Below are positions 8,173-16,571 of a stretch of 34,502 nt of DNA, one piece after another. Position 1 is the first letter of the stretch. Each line of letters starts with the position of its first letter. The translations under genes were made by a program, and so were the position numbers. Below the pieces are notes generated by a model that did not search any database, had not been told where the DNA came from, and worked only from the letters and a program-made list of their open reading frames with translations. Source of the stretch: Mycolicibacterium vaccae NBRC 14118 = CIP 105934 (GTDB taxonomy: Bacteria > Actinomycetota > Actinomycetes > Mycobacteriales > Mycobacteriaceae); the NCBI RefSeq assembly GCF_001552715.1, contig NZ_BCRS01000053.1, positions 1 through 34,502 of the forward strand, in the 5' to 3' direction.

Positions 8173-8702
8173 TGCCGTCGCGGCGCTTCCGCCCGGTCGG
8201 CAGCCTCGGCGAGGCCGCTCGCCACCGCATCGTGGTGCTCGCGTACGAGGTTGCTCCTGTCGTGGCATCGGTCGGCGGGTTCCTGTGCGACCGCGCTCGC
8301 GAGGGCTGGGACGTCAGCGTGCTGGTGTCCACGCCGGCCGACACCCGGCCGCTGACCATCCTCGGGGTGTCCGTGCACCCGTCGGCGGCGGATGTCGAGA
8401 CGCTGCTGGCCGAGATCCCGGCGGGCACGACGGTGGCGGTGCAGGACCGCATGCTCGACGCTGACGGGTCCATCCGTCACCTTCTCCGCGCGCTCGCCCT
8501 CCGGCCGGACGTCACCGTCGCGGTGTGGGGGGAGTGCGGGCCCGCACGGCCGGACGCGATCGATCACCGGCCGACCGTGGCCGCCGCGGCGTTCAAGGCA
8601 CACGCACTGCGCGCGGCGTCGGGCACCGACCCCCGCTGTGCGGCCGTCGAAGTGCTGCACCGGGTGCACGCCGGATCGTTGCGGCGTCTCTACCCGGTCT
8701 GA
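8172..8702 (+). CDS. Unrecognised protein, second of a tandem paralogous pair (possible degenerate PIG-L/LmbE-like)
   Basis: This 176-residue paralogue starts at a GTG that shares one base with the TAG stop of the previous gene, so the two are translationally coupled. It shares GGFLCDRAREGWDVSVLV, RPLTILGVSV, a VAV block, VTVAVWGECGP and an AAAAFKAHALRAA helix with its neighbour; it also has a DHRPTV stretch that recalls the DHR motif of PIG-L enzymes. The metal-binding HPDD is absent (YEVAP in its place). The frame is open upstream to 7968, but that part overlaps the paralogue and is a shadow. Both genes follow the acyltransferase. Function unknown. Confidence 0.65.
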   Translation: MPSRRFRPVGSLGEAARHRIVVLAYEVAPVVASVGGFLCDRAREGWDVSVLVSTPADTRPLTILGVSVHPSAADVETLLAEIPAGTTVAVQDRMLDADGSIRHLLRALALRPDVTVAVWGECGPARPDAIDHRPTVAAAAFKAHALRAASGTDPRCAAVEVLHRVHAGSLRRLYPV

Positions 8703-8706
8703 AGAA

Positions 8707-8961
8707 CTACTGGGTGTCGCGGTAGCGGTGGATGTACCAACTGCGCGCCACGAACCCGAGCACCAGCGCCGCGAACCCGACCATGAACCAGTCCTCGACG
8801 CGGCCGCTGTGGTTGCCGTGGATCATCAGCAGCAGAAAGCCGGCGACCAGCAGGCCACCGATCTGGTAGAAGCGGTAGTTCTCCGTCGACCAGCCCCATT
8901 CGGCAGACGGCACGTCCTCGACATCGACACCAGTGCGTCGTTCCACCTCGGTGCTTGCCAC
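8707..8961 (-). CDS. DUF2631 small membrane protein (Rv2876-like)
   Basis: This 84-residue protein has a soluble N-terminal arm ([24 protein letters not shown] region) followed by two membrane segments, [15 protein letters not shown] and [18 protein letters not shown], and a basic tail. This is the DUF2631 layout; the M. tuberculosis counterpart, from memory, is Rv2876, which lies next to mpt70. The start is GTG at 8961, supported by AGGAG a few bases upstream. It marks the left edge of the conserved mpt70/dxr/mapB neighbourhood. Function unknown. Confidence 0.85.
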   Translation of the reverse strand: MASTEVERRTGVDVEDVPSAEWGWSTENYRFYQIGGLLVAGFLLLMIHGNHSGRVEDWFMVGFAALVLGFVARSWYIHRYRDTQ

Positions 8962-9047
8962 GGCTGCTCCTCATGGTCGGGCTGACAACTGACGCCAATT
9001 CTGGCACAGGCCTACTACGGACCGCCGTAGACCTCGGTGAAGGCCAG

Positions 9048-9053
9048 TAGGCT
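9048..9053 (+). promoter_or_regulatory. Putative -10 hexamer (TAGGCT) of the mycofactocin SDR gene
   Basis: TAGGCT ends 8 bp before the ATG at 9062 and no purine-rich ribosome site is present between. The spacing fits a leaderless or nearly leaderless transcript. Confidence 0.4.
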
Positions 9054-9061
9054 CCGCGGTC

Positions 9062-9898
9062 ATGGCATCCCAGATCCTGCAGGACAAGGTCGTCTTCGTC
9101 ACCGGCGCGGCGCGCGGACAGGGCCGTGCGCACGCCGTCCGGTTCGCCGAGGAAGGTGCCGACGTCATCGCCTACGACCTGTGCGATCAGCTCGACAGCG
9201 TCGCCTACCCGATGGCCACGCCCGAGGACCTCGAGGAGACGGTGCGGCTGGTCGAGAAGACCGGCCGCCGGATCGTGGCCGAGCACGGCGACGTGCGCGA
9301 CCGCGACCGCCTCGCCGAGGTGGTGGACAGGGGTGTCGCGGAGCTCGGCCGCCTCGACTTCGTGCTGGCCAACGCCGGCATCCTGCCCGCCGCGGGCGCG
9401 CCGGGCCGCGACATCACCGCGTACACCGACGCGATCTCGGTGATGCTCAACGGCGTGTACTTCACCATCGAGGCCGCGCTTCCCGCGCTGCTGCGCAACC
9501 CCGACGGCGGCGCGATCGTGATCACCAGCTCGGCCGCCGGGTTCACCTCGGTCAGCACCGGGTTCGACACCATGACCCACGGAGCGGCCGGCTACACCGC
9601 GGCCAAGCACGGCGTCATCGGGCTGATGCGGCACTTCGCGCGGTCGCTGGCCGAGAAGAACATCCGGGTCAACACCGTGCATCCCGGCGGCGTCGCAACC
9701 CCGATGGTGCTCAACGAGGCGCTGGCCGAGTGGGCCGGCGAGCACCCGTCGTTCAGTGCCGCGCAGCAGCCGCTGCTGCAGCTGCCGATGATGGAACCCC
9801 AGGACGTCAGCGACCTGATGGTCTACCTGTGCGGCCCGTCGGGCCGGTACATGACCGGGGCCGCGATTCCGCTGGACGCGGGCCAGACCTCGAAGTAG
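9062..9898 (+). CDS. Mycofactocin-coupled SDR family oxidoreductase
   Basis: This 278-residue short-chain dehydrogenase has the Rossmann glycine motif TGAARGQGRAHA at about 14-25, NAG at 104-106, and a catalytic set with serine at 156/157 (TSSAAG), Tyr178 and Lys182 (GYTAAKHG). The GQGRAHA continuation, the strand-2 ending YDLC and the insertion after it (about residues 41-75) mark the mycofactocin-associated SDR group (TIGR03971-like). These enzymes hold NAD(H) tightly and pass electrons to mycofactocin, oxidising an alcohol; the substrate is unknown. It is a single gene between two minus-strand genes, and no mycofactocin biosynthesis gene is in the window. Confidence 0.88.
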   Translation: MASQILQDKVVFVTGAARGQGRAHAVRFAEEGADVIAYDLCDQLDSVAYPMATPEDLEETVRLVEKTGRRIVAEHGDVRDRDRLAEVVDRGVAELGRLDFVLANAGILPAAGAPGRDITAYTDAISVMLNGVYFTIEAALPALLRNPDGGAIVITSSAAGFTSVSTGFDTMTHGAAGYTAAKHGVIGLMRHFARSLAEKNIRVNTVHPGGVATPMVLNEALAEWAGEHPSFSAAQQPLLQLPMMEPQDVSDLMVYLCGPSGRYMTGAAIPLDAGQTSK

Positions 9899-9907
9899 TC
9901 AGCTCAA

Positions 9908-9944
9908 GGCGCCGTACCGGCCTCATCTCACGGCGCCGTACCGG
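9908..9944. repeat. 13-bp direct repeat at the 3' end of the photolyase gene
   Basis: GGCGCCGTACCGG occurs at 9908-9920 and again at 9932-9944, 24 bp apart. The right copy encodes the last residues of the photolyase (arginine-tyrosine-glycine-alanine on the minus strand) and the left copy lies just beyond its stop. It looks like a small local duplication of the gene's end, between two convergent genes. Confidence 0.6.
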
Positions 9945-11266
9945 CGCAAGGCCTCGGCGCGTTCCTGCCCGTGGTCGACCAGCGGCTGCGGGTAGCCCTC
10001 GGGACGGTCGGCGCCGAGAGTGTGCACGTCGTCCACACCGGACAGTTCCGGTACCCAGCGCCGCACGTAGTCCCCGGACGGGTCGAACTTCTTGCCCTGA
10101 GTGCCCGGGTTGAACACCCGGAAGTAGGGGGCGGCGTCGGTGCCGCAGCCCGCGGCCCACTGCCAGCCGTGCTGGTTGTTGGCCATGTCGCCGTCTACGA
10201 GCTGCTCGAGGAACCAGCGCGCGCCCCACTGCCACGGCAGATGCAGATCCTTGACCAAGAACGACGCCGCGATCATCCGGACCCGGTTGTGCATGAAACC
10301 GACCTCGGCCAGTTGCCGCATCCCGGCGTCGACGATCGGGAAACCGGTCTTTCCGCGTTTCCACGCCTCGAAGGCCCGTTCAGCGTCGGCGTCGTCGTCG
10401 ACCTCGATCGCGTCGAAGCTCCTGTTCCAGTTCCACCACGTGCTGTCGGGCCACTCGCGCACCACGGACGCGTAGAAGTCCCGAAACGCCAGTTCCCGCA
10501 GATAGGCGTGCGCACCCTGCCCGCGGCCCAGCTCGGCGGCCATGGTGCGCGGGTGGATGGTGCCGAACTTCAGGTGGGCCGACATCCGGCTGGTGGCCGC
10601 GAGGTCGGGACGGTTGCGGTCCTCGGCGTAGTCGTCGAGCCCGTCGTCGACGAACCGCCGCCACGCCTCCAGCGCCGCCGTCTCCCCGGCGGGCAGCTCC
10701 AGTTCGACGCCGGCGTCGGGGATCTCGACGGCGCGGTGGCCCGCCACGTCGGCGGGGTCGATCCAACGCGCGGACGCCGCGCCCGACTCGGCCGGGCCCC
10801 GCCAGCCGTGCCTGCGCCACGCGTCGAAGAACGGGGTGAACACCTTGTACGGGGTGCCGTCGGACTTGGTCACCCGGCCGGGGGAGACCAGATAGGGCGA
10901 GCCGGTCGCCACCAGCTCGACGTCGCCGAGCGCGGCGCGGACCTGCTCGTCGCGGCGCCGGCTGAACGGGGTGAAGTCGTCGGACACGTGCACCGACGAC
11001 GCGCCGACCGCCTCGGCCAACGCAGGGATCCGGTGCCGGGGATCGCCCTCGGTCACCAGCAGTCGCCCGTCGAGACTGCGGTGCACGTCGCGCAATGCGT
11101 CGTAGAGGTACTGCAGCCGCCGCGGGCCCGACGACGCCCGCAGCCGCGGATCGAGCACATAGCAGGCGAGCACCTCGGTGCCCGTGCCGTCGGTGTCGGC
11201 GGCGGCCCGTAGCGCTGGCAGATCGGCGAGCCGCAGATCGCGGCGCAACCACAACACGGCGGTCAT
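9923..11266 (-). CDS. phr: Deoxyribodipyrimidine photo-lyase
   Basis: This 447-residue protein is a class I photolyase, which uses FADH2 and light to split pyrimidine dimers. The N-terminal alpha/beta antenna domain starts MTAVLWLRRDLRLADLPAL. The FAD-binding half has HLKFGTIHPR, LRELAFRDFYASVV, the GKTGFPIVDAGMRQL block, MHNRVRMIAASFLVKDL, and DGDMANNQHGWQWAAGCGTD followed by PYFRVFNP. The C-terminus PLVDHGQERAEAL is also typical. The frame is open upstream to an ATG at 11332, but homology starts at the ATG at 11266. It lies downstream of the fasciclin pair on the same strand, with a strong hairpin between, so it is probably a separate transcript. Confidence 0.93.
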   Translation of the reverse strand: MTAVLWLRRDLRLADLPALRAAADTDGTGTEVLACYVLDPRLRASSGPRRLQYLYDALRDVHRSLDGRLLVTEGDPRHRIPALAEAVGASSVHVSDDFTPFSRRRDEQVRAALGDVELVATGSPYLVSPGRVTKSDGTPYKVFTPFFDAWRRHGWRGPAESGAASARWIDPADVAGHRAVEIPDAGVELELPAGETAALEAWRRFVDDGLDDYAEDRNRPDLAATSRMSAHLKFGTIHPRTMAAELGRGQGAHAYLRELAFRDFYASVVREWPDSTWWNWNRSFDAIEVDDDADAERAFEAWKRGKTGFPIVDAGMRQLAEVGFMHNRVRMIAASFLVKDLHLPWQWGARWFLEQLVDGDMANNQHGWQWAAGCGTDAAPYFRVFNPGTQGKKFDPSGDYVRRWVPELSGVDDVHTLGADRPEGYPQPLVDHGQERAEALRRYGAVR

Positions 11267-11413
11267 GACGTTGATGCTGCCCCCTGTCGCCGGCAGGGAA
11301 ACCGGTGCCGGCAAAAGTGACGAAACGGTCATCCGGCGCGCCCGCCGCGGTGCTCTGGAAAGCGTTCCCGCACCAGGGATCTGGATCGCGCGCTTCCCCC
11401 GCGGACGCGAGGA
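11267..11413. other. Non-coding segment upstream of phr
   Basis: Between the photolyase start and the fasciclin terminator there are about 147 bp with no supported gene. Part of it is open in frame with phr up to 11332. The phr promoter should lie here, but I see no good hexamer pair. Confidence 0.4.
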
Positions 11414-11451
11414 TCCCCCGCACCGGCCCGGGGGAGGCCGGGTGCGGGGGA
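11414..11451 (-). terminator. Strong GC hairpin downstream of the fasciclin pair
   Basis: A left arm at 11414-11428 (TCCCCCGCACCGGCC) pairs with a right arm at 11436-11451 with one bulged base and a 7-nt loop. It lies 23 bp beyond the stop of the MPT70-like gene. On the minus strand it is not followed by a T tract, which is common for mycobacterial terminators; its symmetry means it could also act on the other strand. It would separate the fasciclin genes from phr. Confidence 0.65.
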
Positions 11452-11474
11452 CCCTCTTCTGTGGTGCCGCCCGG

Positions 11475-12059
11475 CTACGCTGCCGGCGGCATCAGCACGG
11501 TGTCGATCAGATACACCGTCGCGTTGGCGGTCTGCACCCCACCGCACACCACCGACGCGTCGTTGACCTTGAGCTGGTCGGCCATCCCGGACACCGTGAC
11601 CGGCGCCCCCTCCACCGTCACATGCTCGCCGACCACCTGATCGGGCGCGGCCTGGCCGGGCACGACGTGGTAGGTGAGGATCTTGGTCAGCAGGTCGGAG
11701 TCGGTCTTGAGGGTCTCCAGCGTGGCCGGATCGATCTTGGCGAAGGCGTCATTGGTCGGCGCGAACACGGTGAACTGGCCGCCGTTGAGCGTGTCGACGA
11801 GATTGACGTTCGGGTTGAGCTGACCCGAGATCGCCTGCGAGAGCGTGGTGAGCAGCGGGTTGTCGGCCGCCGCGGTGGCCACCGGCGAGCTCGCCATGCC
11901 CTGCACCGATCCCGGCCCGTCCGGCACCTGTTGCACGTAGGCCGCACACCCCGGTCCGACCGGCGCGGCTGCGGCGCTGCCTGCGGTACCCAGCGACAGA
12001 CCGACGGCGGCGGTCATCGCGAAACCCGCTCCGGCAAGAGTTTTCATGCTGATGTTCAT
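11475..12059 (-). CDS. Secreted fasciclin (FAS1) protein, MPT70-like
   Basis: This 194-residue protein has a signal peptide (MKTLAGAGF core, hydrophobic stretch, cleavage expected after about residue 32 at SAAAA-P) and one FAS1 domain with TVFAPTNDAFAKID at about 97-110, ILTYHVVPG at 127-135 and the C-terminal [16 protein letters not shown]. Cys38 and Cys172 are placed to form the disulfide known in M. tuberculosis MPT70, and the length is nearly the same (193 in MPT70, from memory). It is exported and free, unlike its lipoprotein neighbour. An AGGAAGGA element lies 11 nt before the ATG at 12059; an in-frame ATG at 12047 is an alternative. It is 39 bp behind the MPT83-like gene, so both are likely one operon. 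Confidence 0.88.
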   Translation of the reverse strand: MNISMKTLAGAGFAMTAAVGLSLGTAGSAAAAPVGPGCAAYVQQVPDGPGSVQGMASSPVATAAADNPLLTTLSQAISGQLNPNVNLVDTLNGGQFTVFAPTNDAFAKIDPATLETLKTDSDLLTKILTYHVVPGQAAPDQVVGEHVTVEGAPVTVSGMADQLKVNDASVVCGGVQTANATVYLIDTVLMPPAA

Positions 12060-12098
12060 GATCGTGAGATTCCTTCCTGCAGTGGATGATCGGCGGTT

Positions 12099-12782
12099 TT
12101 AGTTGGCGGGCGGCATCAAAACGGTGTCGATCATGTAGACGGTGGCGTTGGCGGTCTTGACGCCACCGCACACCAGCCCCGCGTTGTTGACCATCAGGTC
12201 GTTGCCCGCGCCGGTGACCGTCAGCGGCGCGCCCTGGACCGTGGTGTGCTCGCCGGCGACCTGATCGGGCGCGGCCTGGCCGGGCACGACGTGGTAGGTC
12301 AGGATGTTGGTCAGCATGTCGGAGTCCGTCTTGAGGGTCTCCAGCGTGGCCGGATCGATCTTGGCGAACGCGTCGTCGGTCGGCGCGAACACGGTGAACT
12401 CACCGCCGTCGAGGGTGTCGACGAGATTGACCTGCGGATTGAGCTGGCCGGACAGCGCCTGGGACAGCGTCTGCAGCATCGGGTTGTTCGACGCCGCCAC
12501 CGTCACCGGATCGGCTGCCATCCCGGCCACCGACCCGGGACCTTCGGGGACCTGCTCGGCGTAGGCCGCGCAGCCGGAGCCGATCAGGTTGGCCGCAGGG
12601 TCGGCCGAAGGGGCCGCCGACGACGTGGTCATCTCGTCGGTCGCGGACTCCATCGCGGAGGAGGCCGTGCTGCTGGCCGACGAGGCCGTGCTCCCACCGT
12701 CCTCACTCGAACATGCGGCCGCACCGAGGATGGCCACCGCAGCGATTCCCGCCACTGCGGCTGACTTCCGGCGAGTTGTCAT
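12099..12782 (-). CDS. Fasciclin (FAS1) lipoprotein, MPT83-like
   Basis: This 227-residue protein begins with a basic n-region and a hydrophobic segment ending ILGAAAC. Cys24 is the likely lipidation site, although the -3 residue is Ala rather than the usual Leu. A Ser/Ala/Thr-rich linker follows at about 25-70, then a FAS1 domain almost identical in core to the next gene ([45 protein letters not shown]). This is the MPT83 architecture: a cell-surface lipoprotein. The start is one of two adjacent ATGs at 12785 and 12782; AGGAAA fits the second better. It is the first gene of the fasciclin pair and is divergent from dxr. Confidence 0.88.
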   Translation of the reverse strand: MTTRRKSAAVAGIAAVAILGAAACSSEDGGSTASSASSTASSAMESATDEMTTSSAAPSADPAANLIGSGCAAYAEQVPEGPGSVAGMAADPVTVAASNNPMLQTLSQALSGQLNPQVNLVDTLDGGEFTVFAPTDDAFAKIDPATLETLKTDSDMLTNILTYHVVPGQAAPDQVAGEHTTVQGAPLTVTGAGNDLMVNNAGLVCGGVKTANATVYMIDTVLMPPAN

Positions 12783-12884
12783 CATTTCCTGAATCCCTTC
12801 GTGGACGGACACCGTTGCCCGCACTGAATTGGCACACGGGTGATTCCCAGCTGCGGCGTCGTTGGATTGGTCGGAACGTCTACC

Positions 12885-12901
12885 GTCACACTCGCGTCAC
12901 A
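12885..12901 (+). promoter_or_regulatory. GTCACA direct repeat, MtrA-type site
   Basis: GTCACA occurs at 12885-12890 and 12896-12901, separated by 5 bp, an 11-bp period that places both half-sites on the same face of the helix. From memory this matches the direct-repeat motif described for the essential mycobacterial response regulator MtrA. It lies 39-55 bp before the dxr start and about 100-120 bp before the MPT83-like start, so it could affect either. Spacing and sequence are seen; the regulator is inferred. Confidence 0.5.
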
Positions 12902-12939
12902 CTTGGAGATTCCCGACCGCTGGGCGGCACAATGGGTCG

Positions 12940-14121
12940 GTGAGCGAAACCGGGGCGCGTCGGCGCGTACTGATTCTGGGCAGCACAGGGTCCATCGGCA
13001 CCCAGGCGCTCGAGGTCATCGCCGCCAACCCGGACCGCTTCGAGGTCGTCGGGCTCGCCGCCGGTGGTGGCAACACCGAGCTGCTGGACCGGCAGCGCGC
13101 CGAGACCGGCGTCTCGCGCGTCGCCGTCGCCGACGAGGCTGCCGCGGAGCGGCTCGGCGGGGTCACCCACGCCGGGCCGGACGCGGCCACCCGGCTGGTC
13201 GAGGACGTCGCCGCGACGACGGGAGTCGACGTCGTGCTCAACGCGCTCGTCGGCGCACTCGGCCTGCAACCGACGCTGGCGGCACTGGCCACCGGCGCGC
13301 GCCTGGCGCTGGCCAACAAGGAGTCCCTGGTGGCCGGCGGGCCGCTGGTGCAGAAGGCGGCCGCCCCGGGCCAGATCGTGCCGGTGGATTCCGAACATTC
13401 CGCGCTGGCCCAGTGCCTGCGCGGCGGTAGCGCCGACGAGGTCGCCAAGCTGGTGCTCACCGCCTCGGGCGGACCGTTCCGCGGCTGGACCGCCGAGCGC
13501 CTCGAGGACGTCACGCCGGAGCAGGCCGCCGCGCACCCGACCTGGTCGATGGGACCGATGAACACGCTGAACTCGGCGTCGCTGGTCAACAAGGGTCTCG
13601 AGCTGATCGAGACGCACCTGCTGTTCGGCGTCGACTACGACCGCATCGAGGTGGTGGTGCACCCGCAGTCGATCGTGCACTCGATGGTCACGTTCACCGA
13701 CGGGTCCACCCTCGCCCAGGCCAGCCCGCCCGACATGAAGCTGCCGATCGCGCTGGCGCTGAACTGGCCCGCGCGGGTCGCGGGCGCCGCCGCGGCATGC
13801 GATTTCACCACCGCGTCGCGCTGGGATTTCGAACCCCTCGACGACGAGGTGTTCCCGGCCGTGGCCCTGGCCCGGGAGGCCGGGCGGGGTGGCGGCTGCC
13901 TGACCGCGGTGTACAACGCCGCCAACGAGGAGGCGGCCGCGGCGTTCCTCGCCGGGCGGATCCGTTTCCCGGCGATCGTGCGCACCGTGGCCGAGGTCCT
14001 GCGCGCTGCCGACCAGTGGGCGGCCGAACCAGCTACCGTGGATGACGTACTCGACGCGCAGGACTGGGCCCGCGACCGGGCCAGGCGCGCCGTCGAGCGG
14101 GAACCCGCAGGTAGCAGATGA
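12940..14121 (+). CDS. dxr: 1-deoxy-D-xylulose-5-phosphate reductoisomerase
   Basis: This 393-residue enzyme converts 1-deoxy-D-xylulose 5-phosphate to 2-C-methyl-D-erythritol 4-phosphate with NADPH, the first committed MEP-pathway step. The NADPH motif [10 protein letters not shown] lies at about 13-22, NKES at 126-129, metal ligands in VDSEHSA (Asp150, Glu152) and Glu221 in [10 protein letters not shown], and the [10 protein letters not shown] block at about 241-250. These positions match M. tuberculosis Dxr within one residue, from memory. The start is the GTG at 12940 ([14 protein letters not shown]); the frame is open upstream to 12862 but lacks homology. It heads a plus-strand series dxr-rip1-ispG-GNAT. 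The isoprenoid pathway is essential in mycobacteria. Confidence 0.96.
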   Translation: MSETGARRRVLILGSTGSIGTQALEVIAANPDRFEVVGLAAGGGNTELLDRQRAETGVSRVAVADEAAAERLGGVTHAGPDAATRLVEDVAATTGVDVVLNALVGALGLQPTLAALATGARLALANKESLVAGGPLVQKAAAPGQIVPVDSEHSALAQCLRGGSADEVAKLVLTASGGPFRGWTAERLEDVTPEQAAAHPTWSMGPMNTLNSASLVNKGLELIETHLLFGVDYDRIEVVVHPQSIVHSMVTFTDGSTLAQASPPDMKLPIALALNWPARVAGAAAACDFTTASRWDFEPLDDEVFPAVALAREAGRGGGCLTAVYNAANEEAAAAFLAGRIRFPAIVRTVAEVLRAADQWAAEPATVDDVLDAQDWARDRARRAVEREPAGSR

Positions 14122-14137
14122 TAGGACTCACCACCAG

Positions 14138-15376
14138 ATGATGTACGTGCTCGGCGTGACGCTGTTCGCGATCGCCATTCTGGTGTCCGTCGCGCTGCAC
14201 GAATGTGGCCACATGTGGGTGGCGCGCGCCACAGGCATGAAGGTGCGCCGCTATTTCGTCGGCTTCGGACCAACCCTGTGGTCGACCCGCAGGCCCAACA
14301 AACTCGGCGACACCGAGTACGGCGTCAAGGCGGTGCCGCTCGGCGGCTTCTGCGACATCGCGGGCATGACCGCGGTCGAGGAACTCGACCCCGAGGACCG
14401 GCCGTACGCGATGTACCGGCAGAAGACCTGGAAACGGGTGGCGGTGCTGTTCGCCGGACCGGCGATGAACTTCATCATCGGCCTGGTGCTGATCTACGCG
14501 ATCGCGGTCATCTGGGGCCTGCCCAACATCAAGGCGCCGACCACCGCGGTGGTCGGGGAGACCTCCTGCATCAAGTCCGAAGTCAGCCAGGGCGAGCTCG
14601 GTGACTGCGTCGCCAACAGCCCGGCGGCCGCGGCGGGCATCCAGGCCGGCGACGTGATCACCAAGGTCGGTGACACCGAGGTCGCCACGTTCGACGCCCT
14701 CGTGGAGGCCGTGCGCCAGCAGAACGGGCCGACGACGCTGACCGTCGAGCGCGACGAGAACGGCACGACGCGGGAGTTCACCACCACCGTCGACGTCACC
14801 CCGAGCCAGCGCTACGTTGCCGGCGAGGACGGCGGTCCCGCCGTTCCGATGGACGTCGGCAGCATCGGGGTGACCGCCGCGCAGTTCGGGCCGACGCAGT
14901 ACAACCCGCTGACCGCGGTGCCCGGCACGCTGGTGTTCACCAAGGACCTCGCCGTCGAACTCGGCAAGGCGATCGTGAAGATCCCGACCAAGGTCGGCGC
15001 ACTGGTCGAATCGATCACCGGCGGGGAACGCGACCCCGAGACGCCGATCAGCGTGGTCGGCGCGTCCCGGATCGGCGGGGAAACCGTCGAACACGGCATC
15101 TGGGTGGCGTTCTGGTTCTTCCTGGCGCAGCTGAACTTCGTGCTCGGCGCGGTGAACCTGATCCCGCTGCTGCCGCTCGACGGCGGACACATCGCGATCG
15201 CCCTGTATGAGCGCGTGCGCAACAAGATCCGCCAGGTGCGCGGCAAGGTCGCTGCGGCGCCCGTCAACTACCTCAAGCTGATGCCCGTCACCTACGTGGT
15301 GATCATCGCGATGCTGGGGTTCACCCTGCTCACCGTCACCGCCGACGTGGTCAACCCGATCACGTTGTTCCAGTAG
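14138..15376 (+). CDS. rip1: Site-2 intramembrane zinc metalloprotease Rip1
   Basis: This 412-residue membrane protein has the S2P layout: a first membrane helix with the zinc motif HECGH at 21-25, the substrate-strand region [15 protein letters not shown], a second helix around 103-127, a PDZ domain at about 135-215 ([16 protein letters not shown]), and the third zinc ligand in LDGGH at 347-351 within a C-terminal helix. In M. tuberculosis the orthologue (Rv2869c) cuts membrane anti-sigma factors, including RskA, RslA and RsmA, in regulated proteolysis. Two adjacent ATGs at 14138 and 14141 are possible starts. It lies 16 bp after dxr and 11 bp before ispG, so it is embedded in the MEP operon. 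Confidence 0.94.
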   Translation: MMYVLGVTLFAIAILVSVALHECGHMWVARATGMKVRRYFVGFGPTLWSTRRPNKLGDTEYGVKAVPLGGFCDIAGMTAVEELDPEDRPYAMYRQKTWKRVAVLFAGPAMNFIIGLVLIYAIAVIWGLPNIKAPTTAVVGETSCIKSEVSQGELGDCVANSPAAAAGIQAGDVITKVGDTEVATFDALVEAVRQQNGPTTLTVERDENGTTREFTTTVDVTPSQRYVAGEDGGPAVPMDVGSIGVTAAQFGPTQYNPLTAVPGTLVFTKDLAVELGKAIVKIPTKVGALVESITGGERDPETPISVVGASRIGGETVEHGIWVAFWFFLAQLNFVLGAVNLIPLLPLDGGHIAIALYERVRNKIRQVRGKVAAAPVNYLKLMPVTYVVIIAMLGFTLLTVTADVVNPITLFQ

Positions 15377-15387
15377 GAGATTCAGTC

Positions 15388-16566
15388 ATGACCTCTATCG
15401 GCCTGGGGATGCCCGCGCCGCCCGCGCCGGTGTTGGCTCCCCGTCGCAGGACCCGCCAGCTGATGGTGCGCGACGTCGGCGTCGGCAGCGACCATCCGAT
15501 CTCGGTGCAGTCGATGTGCACCACCAAGACCCACGACATCAACGCCACGCTGCAGCAGATCGCCGAGCTGACCGCGTCCGGCTGCGACATCGTCCGGGTG
15601 GCGTGCCCCCGGCAGGAGGACGCCGACGCGCTGTCCGTGATCGCGAAGAAGTCGAAGATCCCGGTGATCGCCGACATCCACTTCCAGCCCAAGTACATCT
15701 TCGCCGCGATCGACGCCGGATGTGCTGCCGTGCGGGTGAACCCGGGCAACATCAAGGAGTTCGACGGCCGGGTCGCCGAGGTCGCCAAGGCCGCAGGGGA
15801 TGCCGGCATCCCGATCCGCATCGGGGTCAACGCCGGCTCGCTGGATCCGCGCCTGCTGAAGAAGTACGGCAAGGCCACGCCGGAGGCGCTCGTCGAGTCC
15901 GCGTTGTGGGAGGCCTCGCTGTTCGAGGAGCACGGGTTCGGCAATATCAAGATCAGCGTCAAGCACAACGATCCCGTCGTGATGGTCGCCGCCTACGAGC
16001 AGCTCGCCGCGCAGTGCGACTACCCGCTGCACCTCGGCGTCACCGAGGCCGGTCCGGCGTTCCAGGGCACCATCAAGTCCGCGGTGGCCTTCGGCGCGCT
16101 GCTGTCCAAGGGCATCGGCGACACCATCCGGGTGTCGCTGTCCGCGCCGCCGGCCGAAGAGGTCAAGGTGGGCAACCAGATCCTGGAGTCGCTGAACCTG
16201 CGCCCGCGCGGGCTGGAGATCGTGTCCTGCCCGTCGTGCGGCCGCGCCCAGGTGGACGTCTACACGCTGGCCAACGAGGTGACCGCCGGACTCGAAGGCA
16301 TGGATGTGCCGCTGCGGGTGGCGGTGATGGGTTGTGTGGTCAACGGGCCCGGCGAGGCCCGCGAGGCCGACCTCGGGGTGGCCTCCGGAAACGGCAAGGG
16401 GCAGATCTTCGTCAAGGGTGAGGTCATCAAGACCGTCCCGGAGGCGCAGATCGTGGAGACCCTCATCGAGGAGGCGATGCGGCTGGCCGAGGAGATGGGT
16501 CAGCAGACAGGCGACGCACAGGGCGCAGAAGGTGCCTCCGGTTCGCCTGTTGTGACCGTAAGCTGA
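15388..16566 (+). CDS. ispG: 4-hydroxy-3-methylbut-2-enyl diphosphate synthase
   Basis: This 392-residue enzyme (GcpE) converts 2-C-methyl-erythritol 2,4-cyclodiphosphate to HMBPP, the penultimate MEP step, using a [4Fe-4S] cluster. The TIM-barrel half has [11 protein letters not shown] and ADIHFQPKY; the cluster cysteines are in VSCPSCGR (Cys281, Cys284) and [11 protein letters not shown] (Cys316), with the catalytic glutamate at about 323. The ATG at 15388 follows AGGAG at good distance. It is 11 bp after rip1 and third in the dxr-rip1-ispG operon. Confidence 0.97.
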   Translation: MTSIGLGMPAPPAPVLAPRRRTRQLMVRDVGVGSDHPISVQSMCTTKTHDINATLQQIAELTASGCDIVRVACPRQEDADALSVIAKKSKIPVIADIHFQPKYIFAAIDAGCAAVRVNPGNIKEFDGRVAEVAKAAGDAGIPIRIGVNAGSLDPRLLKKYGKATPEALVESALWEASLFEEHGFGNIKISVKHNDPVVMVAAYEQLAAQCDYPLHLGVTEAGPAFQGTIKSAVAFGALLSKGIGDTIRVSLSAPPAEEVKVGNQILESLNLRPRGLEIVSCPSCGRAQVDVYTLANEVTAGLEGMDVPLRVAVMGCVVNGPGEAREADLGVASGNGKGQIFVKGEVIKTVPEAQIVETLIEEAMRLAEEMGQQTGDAQGAEGASGSPVVTVS

Positions 16567-16571
16567 TAGTC

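Noticed and set aside
12785..12900. A SigK-type promoter for the MPT83-like gene (a CAATCC followed at 17 bp by GAATC on the minus strand).
   Set aside because: I cannot verify the consensus from memory well enough, and no sigK or rskA gene is in the window.
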